In this document: piece by piece, positions 50,494 through 58,434 of the stretch | Numbering within the stretch: the stretch's first letter is position 1 | How the letters are laid out: every line of letters starts with the position of its first letter | From: Enterococcus_I eurekensis | GTDB lineage: Bacteria; Bacillota; Bacilli; Lactobacillales; Enterococcaceae | DNA: 64,000 bases | Assembly: GCF_042654605.1 (NCBI RefSeq) | Contig: NZ_JBHSGT010000056.1 | Span: 1 to 64,000 of the forward strand | Direction: 5' to 3' | Translations under genes and position numbers: made by a program | Notes under the pieces: generated by a model | Told to the model about the DNA's origin: nothing | The model's input: the letters and a program-made list of their open reading frames with translations, nothing else | Database searches by the model: none

Positions 50494-52950
50494 ATGGCTG
50501 AACAACAAAATATTCAAGAGTTAACGTTAGAAGAAGTGATGGGTGATCGCTTTGGACGCTATTCAAAATATATTATTCAAGAACGTGCTTTGCCCGATAT
50601 TCGAGATGGGTTAAAACCCGTTCAACGTCGTATATTGTATGCGATGCACAAAGATGGGAATACTTTTGATAAAGGCTTTAGAAAATCAGCAAAATCAGTC
50701 GGCAATATTATGGGGAATTATCACCCGCATGGAGACAGTAGTATTTACGAAGCAATGGTCCGGATGAGTCAAGATTGGAAACTTCGCGAAGTTCTAATTG
50801 AAATGCACGGGAATAATGGAAGTATGGATGGTGATCCGGCTGCGGCGATGCGTTATACGGAGGCCCGTCTTTCAAAATTAAGTGGTGAAATGCTAAAAGA
50901 TATCGAAAAAGATACGGTTGACCTGGTTTGGAATTTTGATGATACGGAGAAAGAACCGGTTGTATTGCCGACACAATATCCAAATTTACTAGTCAATGGC
51001 TCAACGGGGATTTCTGCAGGTTATGCAACCGAAATCCCAACTCACAACTTGGCAGAAATTATCGATGGCACCATCTATCTTATTGATCATCCCAATGCTT
51101 CCATTGAAAAATTAATGGATTTTATCCCAGGACCAGATTTTCCAACGGGTGGTATTTTGCAAGGAAAAGAAGAAATTAGAAAAGCCTATGAGACTGGCAA
51201 AGGAAAAGTTATCTTACGTTCTAAAACAAAATTTGAAGACATTAAGGGTGGCCGACAACAAATTGTCGTTGAGGAAATTCCTTATGAAGTCAATAAAGCC
51301 AATCTTGTTAAAAAAATGGATGAGATTCGTCTAAATAAAAAAATCGATGGGATTAGTGAAGTCCGTGATGAAACCGATCGGACGGGCTTAAGAATCGTCG
51401 TTGAATTAAAAAAAGAAGCCAATGCAGAAGGTATTTTAAATTATTTATTTAAAAATACCGATTTACAAGTCAATTATAACTTCAATATGGTCGCGATTGA
51501 TGAAATGCATCCCCGTCAAGTGGGGTTAAAACGCATTTTAGAAAGCTACATTTTACATCGACGTGAAGTCGTCTTAAAGCGGACGCATTTTGACTTGGCT
51601 AAAGCGAAAAAACGTCAACACATCGTTGATGGTTTGATGAAGGCTTTATCGATTTTAGATGAAGTCATTGTTACAATCCGCCAAAGTAAAGATAAAAAAG
51701 ACGCCAAAGAGCAATTGATTTTACAACATCAATTTACTGAAGAACAAGCAGAAGCGATTGTTATGTTACAATTGTACCGTTTAACGAATACAGATATTAC
51801 GCAATTACGTGCAGAAGCGAAAGAGTTGGCTGAGCGAATTGAAGAGCTGTCAAAAATTGTTGCAGAAGATTCAGAACTATTAAAAGTCTTGAAAAAAGAA
51901 TTACGCGACATCAAAAAGCAGTACGGTAATCCTCGTAAAACAGAAATTGAAGCTGAAATTGAAGAAATTGTCATTGAAACGGAAGTGCTTATTATTCCGG
52001 AAGAAGTCATTGTGACGATTACCAAGGAAGGCTATTTGAAGCGCAGTAGTTTACGTTCGTACCAAGCCTCAAAACCAATTGAATTGGGAATGAAGGATGG
52101 CGATGAAGTCTTATTTGCCAAACAGTTGAACACGTTAGATCATTTATATCTAGTCACAACGAAAGGTAATATCATTTACCGTCCAGTCCATGAATTACCA
52201 GAAGTTCGTTGGAAAGAATTAGGTGAGCATCTGTCACAAACAATCACTACGACTTTATCGAACGAAGAGATTTTAGCCGTCTTTGATTTTAAAGAGTTAC
52301 CTACTGATAAAACATTCTTGTTTATTAGTCGCGAAGGTTGGATCAAACAAACGAATTGTCTTGATTTTGCTCCAGGAAGAACCTATAGAAGCCGTGCTCA
52401 AGTCTGTATGACCTTAAAAACTCCAACCGATGAAATTGTTGATGTCTTTTTAATTGATCCAAATGAAGCACTCGATGTTTTCTTAGCAAGCCATCAAGCT
52501 TATGGCTTACGTTATGCAGTACAAGAAGTACCAATCGTAGGTGCAAGGGCTGCTGGAGTGAAATCGATGAATCTAAAAGAAAATGATTTCGTTGTGAACG
52601 GTCTAGTTGTTTATTCCGAAGGAGATTCACCAATCGTGATCATTAGTCAACGAGGAGCCGTTAAGCGCATGTTAGCGCAAGAAATCCCGCAAATGGGACG
52701 CGCTAAACGTGGACAAATGATTTTACGACAATTAAAGAGCAATCCACATCGTATTTTCTTTATGGGATTAGGGGAAAATCAAACCTATCTTGTTCAAAAT
52801 CAAAAAGGAGAAGAAAAAACGTTACATACCAATGATTTCCCGATTGCTGATCGGACATCAAACGGTAGTTTTATTCTTGATGAAAAATCAGGTGGCGAAA
52901 TCAGTGAGGTTCGTTACATGGACAGTTTTTCTCAATTAGAAAATGATTAA
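50494..52950 (+). CDS. parC: DNA topoisomerase IV subunit A ParC
   Basis: The DNA cleavage subunit of topoisomerase IV, 818 aa. The N-terminal region contains DRFGRYSKYIIQERALPDIRDGLKPVQRRILYAMH; the active-site Tyr lies in YTEARLSKLS. The quinolone-resistance region reads HPHGDSSIYEAM, with Ser82 and Glu86 at the positions that correspond to E. coli Ser80 and Glu84, so it is wild-type there. The C-terminal beta-pinwheel holds several GxxxR-like repeats. It is coupled to parE and ends at a hairpin terminator. Confidence 0.95.
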   Translation: MAEQQNIQELTLEEVMGDRFGRYSKYIIQERALPDIRDGLKPVQRRILYAMHKDGNTFDKGFRKSAKSVGNIMGNYHPHGDSSIYEAMVRMSQDWKLREVLIEMHGNNGSMDGDPAAAMRYTEARLSKLSGEMLKDIEKDTVDLVWNFDDTEKEPVVLPTQYPNLLVNGSTGISAGYATEIPTHNLAEIIDGTIYLIDHPNASIEKLMDFIPGPDFPTGGILQGKEEIRKAYETGKGKVILRSKTKFEDIKGGRQQIVVEEIPYEVNKANLVKKMDEIRLNKKIDGISEVRDETDRTGLRIVVELKKEANAEGILNYLFKNTDLQVNYNFNMVAIDEMHPRQVGLKRILESYILHRREVVLKRTHFDLAKAKKRQHIVDGLMKALSILDEVIVTIRQSKDKKDAKEQLILQHQFTEEQAEAIVMLQLYRLTNTDITQLRAEAKELAERIEELSKIVAEDSELLKVLKKELRDIKKQYGNPRKTEIEAEIEEIVIETEVLIIPEEVIVTITKEGYLKRSSLRSYQASKPIELGMKDGDEVLFAKQLNTLDHLYLVTTKGNIIYRPVHELPEVRWKELGEHLSQTITTTLSNEEILAVFDFKELPTDKTFLFISREGWIKQTNCLDFAPGRTYRSRAQVCMTLKTPTDEIVDVFLIDPNEALDVFLASHQAYGLRYAVQEVPIVGARAAGVKSMNLKENDFVVNGLVVYSEGDSPIVIISQRGAVKRMLAQEIPQMGRAKRGQMILRQLKSNPHRIFFMGLGENQTYLVQNQKGEEKTLHTNDFPIADRTSNGSFILDEKSGGEISEVRYMDSFSQLEND

Positions 52951-52969
52951 CTGTTATAATTAAACAGCG

Positions 52970-53012
52970 AAACAGGCTCGATCTGTATCAATACAGAGAG
53001 GCCTGTTTTTTT
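52970..53012 (+). terminator. Rho-independent terminator after parC
   Basis: AAACAGGC / GCCTGTTT stem with inner CTGTAT/ATACAG pairing and a T-run. Confidence 0.85.
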
Positions 53013-53149
53013 ATTTCGTGCAACCTTTATTATTTTATTCACGAACTATTTTATAAAATTATCACAAGTGAAAATCCTTTTAAATCAACTGTTAAAGTCG
53101 ATTTATTCGCAGATAAACTAAATTTGCTCAATGAAATTTATTTATTGTC

Positions 53150-53177
53150 TTGCAAAAACGCTTTTTTGTGTTATACT
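53150..53177 (+). promoter_or_regulatory. pflB promoter
   Basis: TTGCAA (53150-53155), 16-base spacing, and an extended -10 TGTTATACT (53169-53177). Between -35 and -10 lies AAAACGCTTT, which matches the core of a CcpA cre site but not its ends. Upstream, TTCGTG (53015-53020) and CACGAA (53040-53045) form an inverted repeat, and TCACAAGTGA lies at 53062-53071. The rest of 53013-53229 shows no gene. Confidence 0.55.
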
Positions 53178-53229
53178 ATTCACGTAAAGCTGTTACATAA
53201 GAGAACAGAAAATAAGGAGGACCATTATT

Positions 53230-55509
53230 ATGTCATCTGAAGTAAAAAATGTAGAGAATTTAAACAAAGCATGGGAAGGTTTTAAAGGCGGTTTGTGGGA
53301 GTCAGAAGTTGACACTCGCGGATTTATTCAAGCAAACTACACAGAGTACCGTGGAGACGATAGTTTCTTAGAAGGTATCGCACCAAGTACCGACAAATTA
53401 TGGACAAAGTTACAAGAATTATTTGAGGTTCAACATGAACGCAATGGTGTTTATGATATGGATACAAATAATCCTGCAACATTAACTTCACATGCACCAG
53501 GATATTTAATTAAAGAAGAAGAAAAAATTGTTGGTTTACAAACAGACGTACCATTGAAACAAGCATTTCAACCATTCGGCGGTATCAACATGGCTAATGG
53601 TGCATTAGTATCAAACGGCTATGAAGTTGATGAAGAAATGCAAAAAATCTTTACTGACTACCGTAAAACACATAACCAAGGTGTTTTCGATGCTTACACA
53701 CCAGAAATGCGTTTAGCACGTAAAAACAAAATTATTACAGGTTTACCAGATGCTTACGGACGTGGACGTATCATCGGTGATTACCGTCGTATTGCGTTAT
53801 ACGGTATTGATTTCTTGATGGAACAAAAGAAAAAAGATCATGATAATACTGGTAACAAAGTAATGACTGACGATGTTATTCGTTTACGTGAAGAAATCTC
53901 AGAACAATATCGTGCTTTAAATGACTTGAAAAAAATGGCAGCCTCTTACGGATTTGATATTTCACGTCCAGCTGAAAATGCACAAGAAGCAGTTCAATGG
54001 TTATACTTCGGTTACTTAGGTGCGATTAAAGCACAAAATGGTGCCGCAATGTCAATCGGACGTATTTCTGCTTTCTTAGATATTTATATTCAACGCGATT
54101 TAGAAAAGGGCGTAATTACTGAGTTTGAAGCACAAGAATTAATCGATCATTTAATCATGAAATTACGTATGGTTAAATTTGCTCGTACACCTGAATACAA
54201 CCAATTATTCTCTGGTTATCCAATTTGGGCAACATTATCAATTGCTGGTATGGGAATAGACGGTCGTTCATTAGTTACAAAAAATGATTTCCGTATCTTA
54301 CATACATTAACAAACATGGGACCTTCACCAGAACCAAACTTAACTGTTTTATATTCATCTCATTTACCAGAAGGATTCAGAACATTCGCCGCTAAAATTG
54401 CAAAAGAAAGTTCATCAATCCAATTTGAAAATGACGATTTACTACGCGCTAACTGGGGATCAGATGACTGTGCAATTGCATGTTGTGTATCTGCAACAGT
54501 AATGGGTAAAGATATGCAATTCTTCGGAGCTCGTGCAAACCTTGCGAAAGCAGTTCTTTACGCTATCAACGGTGGCGTTGATGAAAAAACAAAAATGCAA
54601 GTTGCCCCTAAATTCCGTCCAATGGAAGGCGAATCATTAGATTATAACGAATTCATGGAGCGCTTCAAAGATATCATGGACTGGTTAGCAGAATTGTATG
54701 TAAATACATTAAACGTTATTCATTACATGCACGATAAATACGCTTATGAAGCAGCACAATTAGCTTTAATGGATAGTGACTTAAAACGTACTTTCGCAAC
54801 AGGTATTGCAGGTATTTCACATGCGGCTGATAGCGTAATGGCAATCAAACATGGTAACGTAAAAGTAATTCGTGACGAAGATGGCATGGCAATCGATTAT
54901 GTACCACAAAATGAATTCCCAACATATGGTAACGACAATAAAGAGGCAGATGCAATGGCGAACTGGATTTTAGACTACTTCATGACACAAATTAAACGCC
55001 AACACACATACCGTAACTCTACACCAACAACATCATTATTAACAATTACTTCAAACGTTGTTTACGGTAAAGCGACTGGTAATACACCAGATGGCCGTCG
55101 TGCAGGTAAACCATTAGCACCAGGTGCGAACCCAAGTTACCAAGATGGCAAATTCTTAGGTGAGAAAAATGGTCTATTAGCATCATTAAACTCAACAGCT
55201 CGTTTAGAATACAAACACGCTTTAGATGGTATTTCAAACACTCAAACAATTAATCCAAACGGCTTAGGTAAAGATGAAGATACTCGTATCGCAAACTTAC
55301 GAAACGTAATGGATGGATACTTTGACAACGGTGGTTACCACTTAAACGTGAACGTGTTTACAAATGAATTATTATTGGATGCACAAAAACATCCTGAAAA
55401 ATATCCAAACTTAACAATTCGTGTTTCTGGATACGCTGTTAAATTCCGTGATTTAACTCCTGAACAACAAGCAGACGTTATTGCAAGAACTTCACACGAT
55501 AAGTTATAA
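53230..55509 (+). CDS. pflB: Formate C-acetyltransferase (pyruvate formate-lyase)
   Basis: Splits pyruvate and CoA into acetyl-CoA and formate under anaerobic conditions. The 759-aa enzyme has Cys418-Cys419 (CAIACCVSATVMG) and the glycyl-radical site Gly734 in IRVSGYAVKF, the same positions as in E. coli PflB. The start is ATG 53230 after AAGGAGG. Codon use is strongly biased to common codons, as expected for an abundant enzyme. A small terminator hairpin lies between it and pflA, the gene for its activating enzyme. Confidence 0.97.
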   Translation: MSSEVKNVENLNKAWEGFKGGLWESEVDTRGFIQANYTEYRGDDSFLEGIAPSTDKLWTKLQELFEVQHERNGVYDMDTNNPATLTSHAPGYLIKEEEKIVGLQTDVPLKQAFQPFGGINMANGALVSNGYEVDEEMQKIFTDYRKTHNQGVFDAYTPEMRLARKNKIITGLPDAYGRGRIIGDYRRIALYGIDFLMEQKKKDHDNTGNKVMTDDVIRLREEISEQYRALNDLKKMAASYGFDISRPAENAQEAVQWLYFGYLGAIKAQNGAAMSIGRISAFLDIYIQRDLEKGVITEFEAQELIDHLIMKLRMVKFARTPEYNQLFSGYPIWATLSIAGMGIDGRSLVTKNDFRILHTLTNMGPSPEPNLTVLYSSHLPEGFRTFAAKIAKESSSIQFENDDLLRANWGSDDCAIACCVSATVMGKDMQFFGARANLAKAVLYAINGGVDEKTKMQVAPKFRPMEGESLDYNEFMERFKDIMDWLAELYVNTLNVIHYMHDKYAYEAAQLALMDSDLKRTFATGIAGISHAADSVMAIKHGNVKVIRDEDGMAIDYVPQNEFPTYGNDNKEADAMANWILDYFMTQIKRQHTYRNSTPTTSLLTITSNVVYGKATGNTPDGRRAGKPLAPGANPSYQDGKFLGEKNGLLASLNSTARLEYKHALDGISNTQTINPNGLGKDEDTRIANLRNVMDGYFDNGGYHLNVNVFTNELLLDAQKHPEKYPNLTIRVSGYAVKFRDLTPEQQADVIARTSHDKL

Positions 55510-55523
55510 TTAGTGTAATAAGG

Positions 55524-55555
55524 AAGGGTGACAGCCTTAGCTGATCACCCTTTTT
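55524..55555 (+). terminator. Hairpin terminator or attenuator between pflB and pflA
   Basis: AAGGGTGA-CAGC / GCTG-TCACCCTT with a four-base loop and five T. It probably lets only part of transcription through to pflA, as the activase is needed at lower level. Confidence 0.75.
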
Positions 55556-55579
55556 GTAAATAGAAGGGGAGAGATTGTT

Positions 55580-56347
55580 ATGACAACTCCAGTTATGGGG
55601 ACGGTTCATTCTACGGAAAGTTTTGGTACGGTTGACGGACCTGGTGTACGCTTTATTGTGTTTACGCAAGGCTGTCGCATGCGCTGCCAATTTTGTCATA
55701 ATCCAGATACTTGGAAAATTAATGATCCAAAAGCATCGGTTCGTTCAGCCGATGATGTTTTAGCAGAAGCATTGAAATATCGTCCATACTGGGGGAAAGA
55801 CGGTGGAATTACCGTTAGTGGTGGTGAACCATTATTACAATTGGACTTTCTAATTGACTTGTTCAAAAAAGCAAAAGCTTTAGGAATTAACACAACGATT
55901 GATACATGTGGGAAACCCTTTACAAGAGAAGAACCATTTTTCTCTAAATTTACCGAATTGATGTCATATACTGATTTGCTTTTATTTGATATTAAGCATA
56001 TTGATAGTCAAGGGCATAGAGAGTTAACGACACAAACAAATGATAATATTTTAGAAATGGCACAGTACTTATCTGAAATTAAACAACCTGTTTGGATTCG
56101 TCACGTCTTAGTACCAACTAAAACAGATTACGATGAATTTTTAATTCGCTTAGATGCGTTTATTAAAACGTTGGATAATGTTGATAAAGTAGAAGTCTTA
56201 CCGTATCACACAATGGGCCGTTATAAATGGGCTGAGTTGGGCTTAAAATACCCACTAGAAGGAATTGAGCCGCCAACCAATCCTCGTGTCGAAAATGCTA
56301 AAAAATTATTGCATGTTGAAGACTACCAAGGTTATCTAACTCGTTAA
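55580..56347 (+). CDS. pflA: Pyruvate formate-lyase activating enzyme
   Basis: A radical SAM enzyme of 255 aa that installs the glycyl radical on PflB. The iron-sulfur cluster ligands are Cys32, Cys36 and Cys39 in GCRMRCQFCHNPDTW. The SAM-binding glycine-rich stretch GGITVSGGEPLLQ follows. The C-terminal VEVLPYHTMGRYKWAELGLKYPLEG is typical for PFL-activases. The start is ATG 55580 after AAGGGGAGAG. It may be expressed by readthrough from pflB, since no promoter was seen in the short gap. Confidence 0.96.
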   Translation: MTTPVMGTVHSTESFGTVDGPGVRFIVFTQGCRMRCQFCHNPDTWKINDPKASVRSADDVLAEALKYRPYWGKDGGITVSGGEPLLQLDFLIDLFKKAKALGINTTIDTCGKPFTREEPFFSKFTELMSYTDLLLFDIKHIDSQGHRELTTQTNDNILEMAQYLSEIKQPVWIRHVLVPTKTDYDEFLIRLDAFIKTLDNVDKVEVLPYHTMGRYKWAELGLKYPLEGIEPPTNPRVENAKKLLHVEDYQGYLTR

Positions 56348-56354
56348 GTTCATA

Positions 56355-56387
56355 CAACCTTTTCTCTTTTTGAAAAGGTTGTTTTTT
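56355..56387 (+). terminator. Rho-independent terminator after pflA
   Basis: CAACCTTTTC / GAAAAGGTTG perfect 10-base arms and a six-T tail. Confidence 0.85.
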
Positions 56388-56407
56388 ATGGATACGTATA
56401 GTATTAT
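56379..56407 (+). promoter_or_regulatory. Candidate promoter for ppaC
   Basis: TTGTTT (56379-56384) and TATTAT (56402-56407) with 17-base spacing. The -35 overlaps the end of the pflA terminator. Confidence 0.45.
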
Positions 56408-56460
56408 CTAAAATAATTTGCTATTATTAATGTTGAATTGCAAAGAATGGAGCGAGAATC

Positions 56461-57387
56461 ATGTCAAAAATTTTAGTTTTTGGTCACCAAAATCCTGATA
56501 CGGATGCCATTGGGGCAGCAATCGCATATGCGAACTTACAACAAACATTAGGAAAAGAAGCGGAAGCAGTTGCTTTAGGAACACCAAGTGAAGAAACACA
56601 ATACGCTTTAGATTATTTTAAATTAGAAGCTCCTAGAGTAGTTGCTTCTGTAAAAGATGAAACTTCAGATGTGATGTTAGTCGATCACAATGAATTTCAA
56701 CAAAGTGTTTCTGATATTGCAGAATTAAATATTTTGGCGGTGGTTGATCATCATCGTATCGCCAACTTTGAAACAGCCAATCCGTTATATTACCGTTGTG
56801 AACCTGTAGGCTGTACGAGTACAATCGTCTTAAAGCTTTATAAAGAAGCGAGCGTTGAAGTCCCACAAGCGGTGGCCGGAATGATGTTATCAGCGATTAT
56901 TTCAGATACATTATTATTTAAATCGCCAACATGCACACCAGAAGACGTTGCAGCAGCGAATGAATTGGCTGAAATTGCTCAAGTAAATATTGAAGTCTAT
57001 GGTTTAGCGATGTTAAAGGCAGGAACAAATTTAAGTGATAAATCAGTTGAAACATTAATTGATTTGGATGCGAAGAGTTTTACAATGGGTGATAAAGTGG
57101 TCCGTGTTGCGCAAGTCAATACGGTTGATTTAAATGAAGTGTTTGATCGTCAGGCAGAACTAGAAACAGTCATGGCGAAAGAAAATCAAGAAAAAAATTA
57201 CGACTTGTTTTTATTAATTGCAACTGATATCTTAGCTAGTGATTCTGAATTACTCGTAATCGGCGAACCTGTCTCAAATGTTGAACAAGCTTTTGCAACA
57301 ACATTAACGAATAATCGTGCGTTCTTACCAGGAGTTGTCTCTCGTAAAAAACAAGTGGTCCCTCAATTAACTGAAAGTTTTAATTAA
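56461..57387 (+). CDS. ppaC: Manganese-dependent inorganic pyrophosphatase
   Basis: A family II pyrophosphatase of 308 aa (DHH/DHHA2) that hydrolyses pyrophosphate. The metal ligands are in FGHQNPDTDAIGAAIAYA (His, Asp, Asp), VDHNEFQQS and DHHRIANFE (DHH motif). The C-terminal substrate site has the SRKKQVVPQL motif with the Arg-Lys pair. The start is ATG 56461 after TGGAGCGAG. It ends at a long hairpin terminator. Confidence 0.96.
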   Translation: MSKILVFGHQNPDTDAIGAAIAYANLQQTLGKEAEAVALGTPSEETQYALDYFKLEAPRVVASVKDETSDVMLVDHNEFQQSVSDIAELNILAVVDHHRIANFETANPLYYRCEPVGCTSTIVLKLYKEASVEVPQAVAGMMLSAIISDTLLFKSPTCTPEDVAAANELAEIAQVNIEVYGLAMLKAGTNLSDKSVETLIDLDAKSFTMGDKVVRVAQVNTVDLNEVFDRQAELETVMAKENQEKNYDLFLLIATDILASDSELLVIGEPVSNVEQAFATTLTNNRAFLPGVVSRKKQVVPQLTESFN

Positions 57388-57392
57388 AAAAC

Positions 57393-57453
57393 AAGCACTT
57401 ATTGTTTTGAAGCGAATAATTCTTCGTTTGGACAATAAGTGCTTTTATTTTTT
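57393..57453 (+). terminator. Rho-independent terminator after ppaC
   Basis: AAGCACTTATTGT / ACAATAAGTGCTT perfect 13-base arms, with an inner CGAA/TTCG pairing and a T-rich tail. Confidence 0.85.
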
Positions 57454-57467
57454 AGTAGGAGATAAAA

Positions 57468-58292
57468 ATGAAAATTTTAGTGAATGAAGCAAATCAAAAA
57501 TTACAAGCACTTTTGCAAAATACGGTCTTTCAAGAATTACTTGTATTCATGGAAACTAGCGCAGAAGCACCAACTTTGCGTAAAATAAAAGAAAAAATTG
57601 CTCATCCGAAAATCGAGAAAATACTCGATGATTCAATCAAAGAGCAAGTAATTTTACGAGAAAATAAACGTTACTATTTAAATCTAGCAGTGGTTAATCA
57701 ATCATTTAACCAAGAAGTCGATCAAGTAGCTTCGGACTTCGTTTTAGGTATGGTAAACTTTCCAAATGTTCAAAAAATGATAATGATTGAATCATTGTAT
57801 CAAGCAATTGATTTTGAAACCCCAATTATTCTAACAGAAGATATACCTGTTGTTTACGCCGAGACAGTAGAATCAGATCTGCTCAAGGTAATTTCTTTTA
57901 CAAATGATCTGTGGGCTTACAATTTACCGAATTTTTTTAAATACCAAAAACTTCAAATGACAAGACTGGAATTTAGCAATTTGGATAAATTACTAGGAGA
58001 TGTCGATCCTGTATACTTTCTAGATCAAATATTTGTCATTATTGAAAAAATAATGCGTGGAGAACGTATCCGTAAGAGTATTTTTTTAACAGCACTTGAG
58101 GAGTTTGGTTATGTGGTATTCGACGAAAAGTGGATTTTAACAGTTGCGGTGATTGAAGAAGCCGATGTAGATGCGATTAATTTATTGATTCCTAGCTACG
58201 AAATGCTATCGCCTTTACATAAAAGACAAGTGTTAACCAAACTTGTAACAGATTTAGAATTATTCAATAAAACAGTGATGATAAAAAAATAA
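57468..58292 (+). CDS. DUF1803-like protein of unknown function
   Basis: A 274-aa soluble protein with no signal peptide or membrane helix. The N-terminal third is helical and charged (PTLRKIKEKIAHPKIEKILDDSIKEQVILRENKRYYLN), like a small winged-helix or peptide-binding module. The rest is mixed, with acidic patches. By its position right after ppaC it resembles the DUF1803 proteins of lactic acid bacteria, but that is memory of gene order and not a motif match. The start is ATG 57468 after TAGGAGA. It lies behind the ppaC terminator without an obvious promoter of its own. Confidence 0.7.
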   Translation: MKILVNEANQKLQALLQNTVFQELLVFMETSAEAPTLRKIKEKIAHPKIEKILDDSIKEQVILRENKRYYLNLAVVNQSFNQEVDQVASDFVLGMVNFPNVQKMIMIESLYQAIDFETPIILTEDIPVVYAETVESDLLKVISFTNDLWAYNLPNFFKYQKLQMTRLEFSNLDKLLGDVDPVYFLDQIFVIIEKIMRGERIRKSIFLTALEEFGYVVFDEKWILTVAVIEEADVDAINLLIPSYEMLSPLHKRQVLTKLVTDLELFNKTVMIKK

Positions 58293-58293
58293 T

Positions 58294-58327
58294 GAGGACT
58301 CTTTTTTAAAAAGGGCCTCTTTTTTTG
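58294..58327 (+). terminator. Rho-independent terminator after the DUF1803-like gene
   Basis: GAGG-CTCTTTTT / AAAAAGGG-CCTC imperfect stem and a T-run. Confidence 0.7.
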
Positions 58328-58370
58328 TTTTGTTTTTGGTAAAAAAACGATAAGAATTTAATTAGAAACG

Positions 58371-58379
58371 TGTTATAAT
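58371..58379 (+). promoter_or_regulatory. Extended -10 promoter of the glycogen operon
   Basis: A perfect TGTTATAAT at 58371-58379 and no good -35 at normal distance (TAAGAA). It is about 56 bases before the glgB start. Confidence 0.5.
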
Positions 58380-58434
58380 GTAGTTAGTATCACAAAAGAG
58401 AAATGAGGAGCAGTAGAAACGAAGGAGGGGTGTT

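Noticed and set aside
53060..53071. Rex operator before pflB
   Set aside because: TCACAAGTGA has only part of the TTGTGAnnnnnnTCACAA pattern and the wrong arm order, so I did not annotate it as a Rex site.
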